Shown here in pieces: positions 27,231 through 40,404 of a DNA stretch of 64,000 bases. Origin of the DNA: Sphagnum magellanicum (taxonomy: Eukaryota; Streptophyta; Sphagnopsida; Sphagnales; Sphagnaceae). The position numbers were made by a program, and so were the translations under genes. The DNA lies in NCBI GenBank assembly GCA_021904315.1, contig CM038907.1:22761223-22825222 (forward strand), in the 5' to 3' direction. Every line of letters begins with the position of its first letter. Positions within the stretch are counted from its first letter, which is position 1. A model generated the notes under the pieces. That model was not told where the DNA came from. It saw only the letters and a list, made by a program, of their open reading frames with translations, and ran no database searches.

Positions 27231-30200
27231 AGTTTTAATCATTTTAATAACATGAGTAATTCCAAAATCATTGACAAGGATTGATAGATTAGGTTTACCC
27301 TCAACAATAAATGCTGCCAATTTATAATGCGATCATAAAATATCCTCCAAAAGGAAAGAGAAGGAAATCATTATACCAACATATTCCTCACATAGGAATA
27401 CAACCAAAATGACAAGGGGAAACATAGGACAATGAAAAGAAAAGAATAAAAAGAAGGAAGGAAATAATAATTAGGAGGCGTAGAAAAATTGTTGTGTGAG
27501 AATTCACCTTGTTAGAAAGGAGAGAAGTAACATTATTTTGATCTAAACATGGAAAAAGGAGATGGAGAAATTTGGAAATGGAGAAGAAAAAATGGTTAGC
27601 AAAGCATATTGACAATGGGAATGATGGTTCATGACAATGTACAAACGCAAATTACATTTGAATAGAATATCAATCAATGTTAATTATCTTTTATGGGGTT
27701 GAACCCTAATACCTTTACTGATTCAATCATTCATCACTACCTAGTAATAACTTGTGAATTGATATATTGTTATGGTGAAATTTCATTAATGAAATTTAAT
27801 CTTTTGAGCAAACAACAATGATAATACACCACCATAGAAAACAAACATATAAATAATATAAAAGAACTTGAGGTTATTTTTTGCCAAAACTGATGAACAA
27901 CCATATTATATTGCGAAAAACACTTATCACAAGTGCAAATTTGATTAGAAAACCCATTTCAAGTGAAGGGTATTAGTGTGCATGGCTTCAATTTAAATCA
28001 TTGGGTTGGTAGATGTGATGAATTCAATTTTTGGGAATCACAAAAAAACAAAGAGTCACATTATGACTGATATTTAAAAGAAGGACAATGATTGGACAAT
28101 ATGTATTTATGAATTTTTTTCCCCCTAAAATTGTCGATGTGGGTATTAGTGTCATAGAAAGAAAGGTGCAAAACATCCATTCCCAAACATGGCTTTTATA
28201 TTCTTAGAAGGTGGATTTAAAACGGAGTTAATTCCAATTATTTGACTTGAAATCCCCAAAAATAGCCAAATGAAGAAATTCCGTGGAAATAATAGAAGTT
28301 GGATTAACAATTAGTAATAAGAGCATACAAATGAGGTACCATAACATCCATTTTCACTTTATTATATCACAAAATGTGAAGGATTTTTTAATAGAGTATC
28401 AAATGAGGTGTTAATGAATTAAAAAATGTATCAAATGAATGTGAGGTCATTTTAAAATTAAGATCAACTAATCTTCAATGAAAATTTACATAAAAATTTC
28501 AAATCATTCATTAGGTGTATGCTTATATTTTAACACGCAAATGTTTGGCAAATGAAAATATTGAGACTAGTTGCCAAGAAAGACCCATAATGGGGAACAA
28601 GAAAATTCACATTATGGGGGGATACAACAACATATACAGTGAATATTTATGGCCAAAGAATAAAGCTGATGACAAAGAAAAACACATTCCCTCTTAGTTG
28701 TTCCCTTAATGGTTTTAATTTCAATTTATAAACATGCATTGGTATTTAAATACGAAGAAGATTAAATAAAGATTTGGAAATATTATGGAGCAAATACACA
28801 AAATACATAGATGGATGTGCAAATATGACAAATGTAATCTTATAGTTTCTTAGATACCCATAAATATTACCCCAAAAATCACCATTTGTGTGGAGACCAT
28901 GTGATATCTTTACCATTGGATGAACATATCTATGAAAACACTTTGATGATATGTGGACAATTATTTTTGGTGAAATAAATGTTGATTTACATAATGAATT
29001 CAAAACTCAAAATGTGAGTGAAGAGTAAAGAACATCTAAACCAATAGGATATAATATGGTAGAAGGTGAACATCCCATGCCATTTAAATGAAAAAAAAAT
29101 TATGCAATAAATTATGTTACAAGGCAAAGATATCAAAATGACTAATAGAATGTAAACTAAAAAAATTCACCATAATGACCACATGTGGCAAATAGGAAAC
29201 CTAATACCAGTACGAACACTATCATTCATATTTAATGCAAATCTAATAGATAGAATGGGGTATTCCATATTGGATGTCTTACTTTTTGTGGAATATTTTA
29301 ATAGTCTTATAAAATTGGGTAATATCCATTAGATATTTAGATTCCACTTGAGAATTATGATTTAGATAAAAATTTGGAGAGACATTCAAATCCGATATGG
29401 CTATTTCATACAAAAGATAAATAAATGCATAATATTTTTCTAATTAAATTTTTATTAATTCTTGTGTTATTATTATGAAGCAAAACATTAAAGATATGGA
29501 AATCAAACAATAACTCTAACACAAACTTCAACAAGTTTTTAGTTCATTGGAGTGATGGAAACTTTGAAACATCTCAACAAGAAACTTTAACAAGTTCTAC
29601 CTTGAGTACAAAACAATAAAAATACCTACAAGATTAGAAGGTGAATGACTCATTTCACAAATGCAAAACTCTAATGCAAGCTAACAATAAATATTATTCT
29701 TTTTGTTGCAAATAATTTGATATTAAAATCCCAATCAATATTCTTTTAATTGCTACAAATAATTTGATATCAAAACCCAATCCATGGTATGATAGGTCCC
29801 TTCCATGCAGTAATTGAGTATCTAAACTCCTTGATTTGTGTTTCTTGCCTATCCCATATGTTTGCACACAAATCAACACAATAAATTATATTCAAGTTTC
29901 AACATGGTTGGATGTACTAAAATGAAATACTTGGTTAGGTTTTAGATTTTTCTATTGTATAATGGAATTGAAGCTTTTGAACCTAAGTTAGAAGTTAGGT
30001 CTTTCAAACATTCAAATGAGGATGTCAACTTGAAAGATGACATGAAGCACCAAAACATATAATCAAAGTGAATATGATTAATCATCTAAAACATGTGCAA
30101 AAAGATCATGACCCAAAGCTTACCCAATTAATGGCCATGCTTGGTCCATAAAAATTAGAATCACCTTTGATGTGACTTATTTCAAATCCAAAATCTACAT

Positions 30201-31360
30201 TTGTCATATAAATCAAGGAATATATTCTTGTCATAGATCCAACAATGTGCATAATAGTGCATGACTAATTCAACCTCTAAATACATAGAACAAACCATTA
30301 TAAAAGCATTAAACAAAATTGAGTCTAAAGCAAAACATTGTTGCCACAAAACATTCTAAAAGTTGAACCTTCCAATTACAACATGATCATTCTTGATAGA
30401 AAACAAACATTGCAAAACTTGAATAACCTATGAATTTAATGATTTTTTTCTTATTATGAAGTGAACATTCATGCTTTTCCTTTTCAATATTTAAAATTGT
30501 CATCTTGTTATGTGTTTTCACATAGAATGTACAATATAATTTGCTTCAAGGCACACAATACATTATAAAACATTGTTAAAAATATAACCAAAGTTCAAAA
30601 AATAAAAAAATCACCCTTGCATCATGTTTCTTATACATGGCAAAAATGATTAGGACTTCATCATTGATGTAAACTACCCTAATTGGATTCATATTTGAGC
30701 TTGAAAAATATATCTATGGCTTTTGGATGCCTTCCAATAAAAAGTTAATTTATGTTGTCATTTTGAAAGAATTGGCTATATTTGTTGGCAACCTTTTCAT
30801 TTTGGCTTCCAAATTTTTTGTAGTAAAGGTCCTATTAGATCCCAAAGGAAAAACAAGTGTACTATTCTCCTCCACATAGGCAAATAGTAATGTGGTTAAA
30901 ACAAAGATCAAGGTATTGTTTAGAATGAACTTTTCATTGTATGTTGGTGGTAGCATGGACCTTCTCTAGTTAATTTTAGGTTTTACATCCATCTTTGCTT
31001 CCATAATGTTTTGCCAAGCAAGCCTTTCAAAGATTGACATTTTGATTATTGGAGGGACAAGGAATGTATTCTCATGAAATCCATGAATCATAGGGTTCTT
31101 TCTGTGACAAAAAATCGAATACAAATAGGCAATCAACCATTGCAAGATAGGAGGTTGAAAATAACTAGTCTTTTAATTCCCTAGCACCTTACAAATTTCT
31201 AGCAAACACCTTGTAATTTTTCTTTAACAACATATTATTATTTGAAAATAATCTAAATTAATAAACAAAGAAGTAGCAATTGTGGGTCCAAAATGTTCCA
31301 TAATATATTTGAAACATTGTACTTAATTAAGTTGTGAAAACAATCACTTTGTTCATCAAT
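27231..31360. other. AT-rich spacer, no supported gene
   Basis: No frame above about 85 codons and no recognisable domain. Frames at 27388-27615 and 30750-30956 (minus) were read and are not recognised. This is the longest empty stretch of the window. Confidence 0.45.
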
Positions 31361-32150
31361 GACGCACTCCCAAGTCCCTTGTTAGACTCAAAAGGGGTCC
31401 AACTATGTCAAAATGCGGAAGTAGTTTGGGACTTGGAACCGCTCCCAGCTTCCAGCACTAAAGGGGGTGAGAAAGGCGTGCTGAAAGCTCCGGGATAGGC
31501 TAGGAAGAGGGACAAGCTTACTCACTTACACGGTCCTGCATCCAAATCTAACCCACAAATGGGTTAAAACTCATTTTACACCTTTTTGGTGTTGGGACAA
31601 GCCATGGGCTAACTTAGACCCACTTGACTCACCACGGCCTGGACTCGGGGGAAGCCACCACCTTCCCCCATATAATATTCTTTGCAGCTCTCCACGAAAC
31701 TTGCATCCAAATGGTTCTTTTTCCCGGGACTCCCAAAGTGGAATCCCGAAACTGTCCCGGTTTGGACTCCTAGGACTTTGGACACTCATAATTCTTCACC
31801 CCGAATTTAGATCGGGACGAGGTCTGCACCAAAGTTGTAGCTCTTGTTGAAAGCTTTAGTGGTCGAGAGTCAAACTGCCAATTTGACTCATGGCCCTTCT
31901 TTCAAGCATAACTTGTGCTGCATATGTCCAAATGGTTCATGCGAGGCCATTTTGGACATCTACACTTCAAGACCTTTCCAACGATACCAAGAACGGCCCA
32001 GTGCGAGGTGTTTTGGCCCTTGTAATCACGCTCTGAATTTTCGAGAGTCTTGAAGGACTCCCAAGTCCCATTTTTAGGAGTGTGAGTGGCAACCTCACAA
32101 TTCCCATAAAGTGGGGTTGCAACAATCAACATTGTCCATAACATCCCATG
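31361..32150. mobile_element. GC-richer island, probable inserted repeat (possible solo LTR)
   Basis: About 790 bp of clearly higher GC sit abruptly in AT-rich DNA. Near its ends CACTCCCAAGTCCC (about 31367) and GACTCCCAAGTCCC (about 32059) recur in direct orientation. The middle contains AAAGTTGTAGCTCTTGTTGAA, split here as AAAGTTGTAG and CTCTTGTTGAA, a wording I associate with plant retroelement untranslated DNA. No long frame and no clear TG...CA ends or target duplication were found, so the element type is open. Confidence 0.35.
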
Positions 32151-34320
32151 AGTCCCAAATGTAGTTGAAACAATTTATGCTTTCACATTACATCCCACCA
32201 AGTACATGTGAAATCAAAACAATAGTCATAAACCTTGCTATTATAACTTTTTATGTCCAACGTAGCCAAGACATTCTTTCAAATGTACAAATTATCTTTA
32301 GATCATTATATGCATTTGTGCAAGAAAGGTTAAATTTGTATTTACGAGTGTTGAAACACGTGTTGAAGCAACAAACCTTAAATATGAGCTAAAAATATTA
32401 TAAAACATATATGTGGGAATGATGCTTTCAAATTGTAATATCATAGTACCTTTTCAAGTTTAACATTTCATTTGTAGAATAATTATTTTATTTTCAAAAT
32501 TTTAATTTTTTTATTATTTTTCAACAAAAAATAATTTAAATTAAAAAATATTGGCATGTTCTTCATCACCAACAATTTGCTTAGATCCCAAAACTTCAAG
32601 GCACAAATTTTGGTCCCATAACCTCTGTTGCATGAAATATGACATTAACCATTGGCATACCATCAAACACTAAAGATCATGGTTAATTTTTAAAATGTAT
32701 TACACACACAAACTCAAAATGAAAAAGAAATTAAAAACCATGTGGAAGAATAACATAGTTCTCCAAAGGGCTACATTTTCAAGCCCATAAAAAGTGCTGG
32801 TAAACAAATTTCAACTTTAGTAAACAAAATTTTAAAAAGTTTTAGCAAGAAATGACTTTAATTTTTAAAATTTTGACATTTTAAAAATAATATAATTTTT
32901 GCCAAACATAAAGAGGTATTGCAATACAAGTCATGTTAAAGTAACGACAAGCCTTATTGTGATGTGCGGATATTTCATTTAGAACCAAACAATGAATATT
33001 GTATACATTTCCAACCCCATTTGCATCCAATGCCATACAAAGATCTAAGGAACCCAAAAAACATCATTACCTTCAAGGTCAAGTATTTCAAGTTTTGCAT
33101 GATATGTATATTAGGTGTGTCACATTGATTCAAAACATGGAAAATAAGTGAGTTTCAATGGGTGCAATGACATAGGTTTACTTCCACCATAAGATCCATC
33201 AAATGAAACTATTGGGGAAGCTTTAATTATAAGTTTGTTATTTCAATCAATTACCAAGGTTGCAAAATCCACCAATGCTTGCTTTGACGTTAGGAAGCAA
33301 AAAAGTTAGCATCCTTGTACATCGTTTTCGTCACTCTCATATGGCATTGATTTTCCATAGTACCAACGTTCCAAAAAGACATCACACTTTGTATTGTTTG
33401 TGTGTTTCCCTTTATGTTATATAAAATAAAAAACATCATTGACACAATTGAGGATCCTAGTTTGTAGCAACTATAAATAGATGGATTTGAAAATTCATTA
33501 CTATTAAAATCGATTGATATTAAGGTTTCATAAACTTTTACATCCTTGGCCATCCCACATGTTGGCTATTGCCTTAGCCCAAATTGAAGATTACATATTT
33601 TTCAAGTTTCTTTTATTTCTTTTTCCCCCCCTTAAAACCAAACCAAACCAAAAAGAAAACAAAATTCCCAAAGCAACATAAGTGAAAAAATGAAGAGGAA
33701 AAAAATGTTCAAATGCACTTAAAACTTTCAATGTTCAAGGTTCTTATGCGTCTCACATAAGCATACTACTTGTGTATGTAATATCTTGCAATGGGTAGGG
33801 GAAAATGAGTACTTAAGCTTGGAAGAGGTAGTAGGTTTAAACAACACAAACAAACATACATCATTTTTTTAACACTAGTGTGAACCTAGAACTCCACAGG
33901 GAACGGGAGCCAATGGGATTACACTAAAGAGATAATGAAAGCAAAATGACGTCAGAAAAAAAGAAATAAGTAAAAGATAAGTAAAAGACAAACAGACAGA
34001 CAGACACTGTAGCTTTAATATATAAGATAGAGATTTCAAATTGAAAGGTATAAATGACATCATGTAAATGAAAATTAAAAAAATAATTAATTGAAGGAAC
34101 CAATTTTCATCCAAAGGTCAATTAATCAATAAACAAAACCCATGTTCCCCACATGGTTGGTTCCCAATAGTTTAGTTATGCCAAATCTCAAAATGCCCAT
34201 GTAGTAGTCATCCGGATGAAGGAATCAATTCTCATCCAGATTCCAGGGGTCAATAAACATCAATGAACAAAATTATATGTAAACCCCAAAATACAAAACC
34301 TAATTGAAAAGCTAAAATTA
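32151..34320. other. AT-rich spacer, no supported gene
   Basis: Unrecognised short frames only (for example 32165-32392 plus, 33290-33553 minus). There is a short (GACA)n run at about 33986-34006. The last few hundred bases are the upstream side of the bS16 gene. Confidence 0.45.
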
Positions 34321-34362
34321 TGAATGAACAGTTACAGAAGTCCTCTGTTTTTTTCATCCATG

Positions 34363-34371
34363 AAACCCTAA
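34363..34371 (+). promoter_or_regulatory. Telo-box AAACCCTAA before the bS16 gene
   Basis: An exact AAACCCTAA lies 171 bp upstream of the bS16 ATG. Telo-boxes are known promoter elements of plant translation-apparatus genes. Position and gene class fit; function here is inferred. Confidence 0.6.
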
Positions 34372-34432
34372 TTTGTGTGTATTTGCTGGACGTGAGCGAG
34401 GATCTCTTTGTGCGAAGGTGCGGTGGCCAGAG

Positions 34433-34447
34433 ATGGCGATGGTCTGA
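34433..34447 (+). promoter_or_regulatory. Possible 4-codon upstream ORF in the bS16 leader
   Basis: ATG-GCG-ATG-GTC-TGA lies 86 bp before the main ATG's first base, out of frame with it. It matters only if transcription starts upstream of it, which is not known. Confidence 0.3.
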
Positions 34448-34482
34448 AGAACTGTTGCAACACATTTCCTGTAGAAGCGAAG

Positions 34483-34519
34483 GGAAGAAGAAGAAGAAGA
34501 AGAACGAAGAAGAAGAAGA
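34483..34519 (+). repeat. (GAA)n microsatellite in the bS16 leader
   Basis: A near-perfect GAA/AAG run directly upstream of the start codon, presumably in the 5' UTR. A purine-rich leader of this kind is variable in length between alleles. Confidence 0.8.
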
Positions 34520-34533
34520 CTCAGAGGGAAGTG

Positions 34534-35544
34534 ATGGGGGTCGTGAGGCTCAGGCTCGCACGTTTCGGTCGCAAGAATTTGCCTTTCTACCGTATCTTTG
34601 TCGCAGATAGTCGGGCGCCCCGTGACGGGAAGCATATCGAGGTTGTCGGTCACTACAATCCTCTTCCTGGTACGTGTTTATCTGTGTGTAGTTTTTATCT
34701 TCTCTCTCTCCCCTCCCACCCTTTGAATCTTCCTTTCCAAGAGTTTTCCTTTCATATTTTGTAGACCTGATTTGCTTTTAGGTCATGAGAGGGATCTCTT
34801 TTGAGCTCTTTGTTTTTGATCGTCAACAACTTTCTTGCTTCTTTTTCGTCTAGGACAATACCTATTAGGTCGCAGGTTTTCGGTTTCCCTGAGGGGTAGA
34901 TCTATGCATGGTAAAAGCTGTCCCTTTTCTGCACAAGTTTATTGTCAGCTTTTTGTTGTGTATCTTATTTCATGCATAGAGTAGTGCTCGTTGAGTGATA
35001 TCAATGCGGGGGAGCGGGGGTTTGAGATGATGGTTTGAACTCATGCCAGGGAAGGATGGTATGAAGCGTATTGGGGTCAGGAGCGAGAGAATCAAGTAAG
35101 TTTTTCCTCGCCCTAATCCCTAAAAGTTCTTGTATTTGTGTGTGCGCACGTGTTTCTCTCTCTCTCTCTCTCCACTCTTCCTGTTGCCCTCCTATGTATA
35201 TGTGTGCTGCAGGTTTGCGTTCTGTTATTCTTTGTCCTTTATTCTGTTGATACTCTTTTGTATTTCATGTTTAGGAGTTCCATACCTTAAGTTGCCCCTT
35301 TGATTCATGTTTTCTTGATCATGTGTTGTTCCTATCATCTTAACTGATCTCATTGCTAGGTGGAAGCCCTGCATTTAGGTTTGGCTTGAATTTTTGCAGT
35401 CCTGAGATAGGATCTGCACTTGGCAGGTACTGGCTATCAGTTGGAGCACAGCCATCAGATGTTGTTCGAAGATTACTTTACAAAGCAGGACTCTTGCCAC
35501 CTCCACCCCAACCCTATATGCCCAAGAAAGGACCCAAACCTTAA
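34534..35544 (+). CDS. RPS16: Organellar ribosomal protein bS16, nuclear-encoded (3 exons, 99 aa)
   Basis: Small-subunit protein of the bacterial-type ribosome in mitochondria and/or plastids. Exons: 34534-34669, 35050-35095 and 35427-35544, both introns GT-AG, phases closing to 300 nt. The protein opens [20 protein letters not shown], has [16 protein letters not shown] and YNPLP, then [17 protein letters not shown] and [10 protein letters not shown], all hallmarks of plant bS16. The start is the first in-frame ATG; the leader frame is open but lacks an ATG. There is no cleavable presequence, which is usual for nuclear bS16 in plants. It stops soon after the proline run (ending KKGPKP), without the longer tail of Arabidopsis homologues. 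The middle exon encodes a basic [14 protein letters not shown] in place of the usual DGGKRMGLNFDRIK-like text. Whether it serves mitochondria, plastids or both cannot be told. Confidence 0.93.
35154..35172 (+). repeat. (TC)n microsatellite in bS16 intron 2
   Basis: A short CT dinucleotide run inside the intron between exons 2 and 3. Confidence 0.8.
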
Positions 35545-38354
35545 GAACTTTTATAGTACATCTGAGATGGTTTTAAGTCTGTTTTGAACGTCTGTAACTG
35601 ACTGCTTTTTAATTCAGCTGTCAACAGCCGCTTGAGCTGGTGGATGTATATCTGGAAACACAGCTTTGATATACCTGCCATTTTCTCAGGGAAAGTAGAG
35701 GACTGACACAATGGTTGTAAATGTAATTGTGGTTTTAGGTTGTAATTGTCTTTCTTGAGGTGTGGCTCTTTGCACATGCAATGGCTAAAGTTCTTGTGCC
35801 AACAATTGATGCTTGAGACTTTACAGAGGCACTGCAACTGCACATTGATTGGAGCATACTTTGCTGGAGTTGTGGATGTGAGTGAGGAAAACTCGGTTAG
35901 CCACATTGCAGATATCATTGGCATTAAGATGGAAGTGCACGCTCTTGTAGAGCTCATTACTACTGACATTTTCAAACTCAGGGATTGATTTCAGTTCACA
36001 ATTGCTTGGTGTGAGAATATTGGGTGTCAAGTAGTAATGCAATTGAGTAAGAACTAATGGCATAGTTTGTTGATTCCTCAGTGTTATTTTTCTACACTCA
36101 TGGTCCATGGAAGTTTGAATCTTGAGTGACATGACTTCCAATATTACCTACCTGAAATCAAATCAAAATAAAAAGGCGAATCAATTGAATGTAGTACATG
36201 TGACCATTAAACATGTCAGCAAAAAACCTATTTCTAATATTTATGACCAATCTATATTTAATGGCAATTGTGTTTACAAACTTGTTATCAAAATGATTCT
36301 TGTTCACTAATTGAAGAACACATAGGTGGGCTTGTGCTTCTTTTTGGGAACATGATTAAATCCTCATGTAACCATATATGATTATGTTTCTTAGTTGAAA
36401 ATGTGATTGCATTTTGATTCTTGTGAGTAGCAGAAGCATGGATGTTAGTTATACACATTTGCTCAACTGTGGAAAAGTAATGACAAAACAGGGGGAAGCA
36501 AAGAAAATGCCCTTGATTGTGGCTTTGAACTACTATTCAGCCTCTTTCAAACCTTTAAAATCCAACTTTTGATCCATTGTACATTGACCCAACCTATGGT
36601 GATGGCCATGTTTGACCTTAGATCTTGTGTCCAATATAACAAGGTTGATATATTTGGGTGTTGCACTATGCAATCAAGAAATAGGGAGATCTTGACAAAT
36701 ACAGCCATCACCTTTGATAGCAGTCATCCCAAAAGACCCGACCAGGTTGCTGATTTTGCTAATCATGTTTTTATGACATCCACCAAGTCAATAGGAGAGG
36801 CTTCTTGCACATTCAATTCAAGGTAAATGGCACTTGCCAAAACTGCTCTTGTGGTTAAACTACTGCAACTGTTATTGGTCTGATTCACCAGATGTTATCT
36901 GGCGGCATAAGAGGTCTATCTTTGCCATTTTTAATTAACTTTGTTACAATAAGGTCATTTAGATAATGTCATTTAAATAAATTTTGGATGAGGGTCCCAA
37001 GACTAATTTTTTGCATATAAATTTTCGTTAAATTTTTTTATTCAAGGAATTTATATCTTAATTTTTTTTTACTAGGAAAATTTAAAACAATTATGGTTCT
37101 TGTTGTGTTTGCATTTAGATCTCCAATCTATGGTGTTTTCATTGTAAGCCATTTTGAGGGGGTGAATGAAATTCAAGTGAATTTGTACCCTATTTTTATG
37201 AAGAAATTCAACTATAATAATGTATGTCATGTCACAACCTTACTTCGGGGATCACAATCAAAGTTGGGGCATGATAAGAATAGAAGCTAAGAGCAAAACC
37301 ATGGCATCCATAACCCTTTATGTAGTCTAAACATATTCAGAAATGCACTTCTTGAGAATCATTGACAACTACAACTTTCAAAGTTGATTGGATTTCTTGT
37401 GAAATGTAAAATGAACAACTTCTTGTTCACCTTTCCATTGATGCTTGATGAAACTGCTTGATTGCTCATCTGCCATTTAAAAAAACCTTGTTTGAGAAAA
37501 ACAGTCAACAAATTTGTCAGTGACATCTACTTGTAGATCATGACTGTTCTGTTAGGTGAAGCACATCAGCTGCTTCTTCACTCTTCAAAATGCTAAATCA
37601 TGTATCAACTCCTCAGAAACTGTTGGCTCAGGAGTTGGGAAGAGGTTTGCCAACTTCAGACTCATTTTTCAGTGCTTTCCTATGAAGCAAAGAACAAGCA
37701 GTGGGCTACTGATAAAAAGATAGACGGGGTGTTAGATGGAGCCATACCAATGTCTGGCAGGAACCCTGTAGGTACAGTTGTCTTCACATTCATCAATACC
37801 TATACGGATAATATTTACCATCACCCAACAGCAGTATTTGCCACAGTTAACTGCATGACTATGTCACCCTCCATCGTTGCCTCTTATATGCCCTTCATCA
37901 GCTACTAGGAGCACAAGCATAAAAAAATCCCCTGTTTCAAGAACAACAAACACAACTGCAAAAATATGGACACAAATACTGACCAGAAATTGGATATGAT
38001 GGCCTCATGCTGCCCAGTCCCTAGTGACAACTACCTGGTTCAATTGAGCACAGGTGCTATGACCTTCTAGCTTCTTCAGATCTATTGGAAGTTAAAATTG
38101 ATGACTCTGTCAAGTGGGGCAGGAGGATATATTACGGACAGACAGAAAATAAACTGGAACTTGAAATTTTTTGTGTGAAGCAAGAAACTTCAGTGGAGAA
38201 TAGTCAAGAATCCTTCCAAGGTGGTGTGCTGAACAGCACTTACAATCCCTCATCTTACAGATTGTGAGAAAACATATTCAACTACAAAGACGACTACAAA
38301 AAGAGCTTCCCCAGACCTGCAGCTCAATCCTTCAAAAAAGTTGTTTAAACACCT
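35545..38354. other. Convergent intergenic region between bS16 and PIE1
   Basis: Both genes end toward this stretch, so it should hold both 3' UTRs. A possible polyadenylation signal for bS16 (AATAAA, 36167-36172) lies about 620 bp after its stop. A 102-codon plus-strand frame at 37600-37908 is not recognised and has no homology I can see. 36300-37500 is AT-rich and featureless. Confidence 0.4.
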
Positions 38355-40404
38355 TCAGGATGATGAGGTGCGATGCTGCTCATCTTGTGGGAAGTGGACA
38401 CCAGGTTGCTGAACGTCAGGGCCCAAAGAAAGCCCCAGATCAGGGCCTAGTGAAGCTTCCTGGACAACCACAGAACCTACAAATAGTGGCAATGTGTTGC
38501 TGGAAAGTTGATGGTTGTTGTACAATTGCTGGTGAGGGGAGGATGCTGATGATGATGGCTGAGAGTCTGAAGGCTTCTTCACAGTTCGAGAATGTGAAGG
38601 TGATGAATAGAGGAGTTGGTGCTCTGTGTTCAGGCCTGTCCCAAGTAGATGCTGGGGAGAAGAGGTTCGCTCAGAAGGAAATGCATACCGGGTCAAATGA
38701 CCTCCATGAGAGATCCTTCCAGAGGAAAATCCTGCTGACCGAAGTGAGTGAGCCTGCATCTGGGAGATGGACTCTGACGTAAGGTCACCCAAGCCCCTGG
38801 GCTGCTGCTCATTTCTTAGTGTTTCCCAATCTGAAAGCTCATTGGACTGATTGGCAAGAGTAGACCTGCTTCCCTGCACTTTTTGCATTCCACCTTCTGT
38901 ACCCCTGGAGTCTATCACATCACTCAAGGAATTGCTCCCCAAAGCTTCAGATGCTTCTTTCCCAGGCTGAAATTGAAATGATGATATAACCCCAGATTTT
39001 CGGTTTCCTTTGGGAACACTAAAGCCAGCTCCAGTACTTGGAGACCTTTTGGCCATATCATCTGCAAACCTCCTCAGATTTTCAAGAGGGTACTGGAGAT
39101 CTGGTAAGGAAGGATTAGGCCACACCCCTGGTGGAGGAGGATCCCATTGTAGCTGTGATAACTCCTTGGGTAGAACACTGGGTAGAGAGCTGAAAGGGTC
39201 CTGTCTAGGTGCTGCAGAGACTGGCCGCCAATCAGTTCTCTTAGTGATAACAGAAGGATTACCAGAAATAGCAGGTGCTGGGAAGGAACTCTTTGTCAGT
39301 CCAACTGGTCCGAGTTCAGTTCCCCTTAAGCCTCCTCTGTGTGGTGCTGGGGAGCCATTCTGTGGATCAATACCAACTCCACTCAGTGATTGATTTGTCC
39401 CTGTGGCTCTCTGTTTCAAGCTGCTCTGTCTTGTGTCACTCATTGTGGACCATAAAGCAGAGTCAGACTCATCCTTCGTTGTTCTCCTGCTAGCTGTCTC
39501 TGTCCCCTTTACTTTTCTGGACATTCCAATTCTCTCTTCTAAGCCTTGTGATACTGATGATGCTGACTCCAGCCGAGACCTCAAAGCATTTAGAGTTTCT
39601 GGTCTCATTCCAGCACCTTCTGGTGTTACACCAGTGATTGTCACCTCATCATCACTAGAGTTAATATTGTTGAGATCAATTCCTTTCTCAACAATAGCAT
39701 CAGCATGCTTGCCACCACCAGTACTAATACCAGACCCTGCTGCTGAATCTGCAATCACCTTCTGAGACCTGCTGGAAGATTTCTTTGGAGTTGCAGAAGC
39801 TCTTTTCTCCCCCTTGTGAGGAAGCTTTGCACCTCCTGTACTGGCTTCCACATGTATCTTTGGCTTCTTTGACTTTTGAGTTTTAGCAACTGTTGTAGCA
39901 TTCTGATTCCCTTCTGGTGGCAAGGGAGCCTGGTGATGCAAGAAACCTTCCAAGTCTTGGGGTGGACCACAATCTTCACTTCCCACAGGAGCAGCAGCAT
40001 CTACTGGAACATTCCCAGCAGTTTTCCCAACAGAGGAAGGTAATATTGGTGGGGGCAATGATTCTGCCGCTCCTTGTGCAGCTCTGGCTAAGGGTGTAGA
40101 TAAAGAGCTGTAAGCTGCACTATTTTGCACTGAAAGCTTCTTCTTTTGCATCACAGAGGTTACAGACTGTTGGTTGGAGGGTTTATTGCCCAACTTACTG
40201 TTTCCAGGTGCTCCCTTCTCACTGTCAGCCTTTGGTATGCGAGGCTTTTTAGGTTTGGGAGGTTTATCAGGATCTGGGGCTGGACGCTTCTTCACTACAT
40301 TCTTGCCTTTGGTGGGAACTTGCAGGCCAACAACACCTGTTCCAGAAGCTGCTGCTGCCGCCCACTCATTAACAGATCCTTCCAGACCCATTATTGCAGC
40401 AACT
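38355..40404 (-). other. PIE1 last exon: long low-complexity C-terminal tail
   Basis: A single 2050-nt exon encodes residues 2581-3262. It is rich in Ser, Pro, Gly and Gln, with basic patches (KKRPAPDPDKPPKPKKPR) that could act as nuclear signals or DNA contacts, and a motif DLNNINSSDDEVTITGV. No folded domain is visible. This tail largely explains the extra length over the Arabidopsis protein. Confidence 0.7.

Noticed and set aside
37600-37908. 102-codon plus-strand frame between bS16 and PIE1
   Set aside because: No recognisable family. It lies where the PIE1 3' UTR is expected, on the opposite strand.
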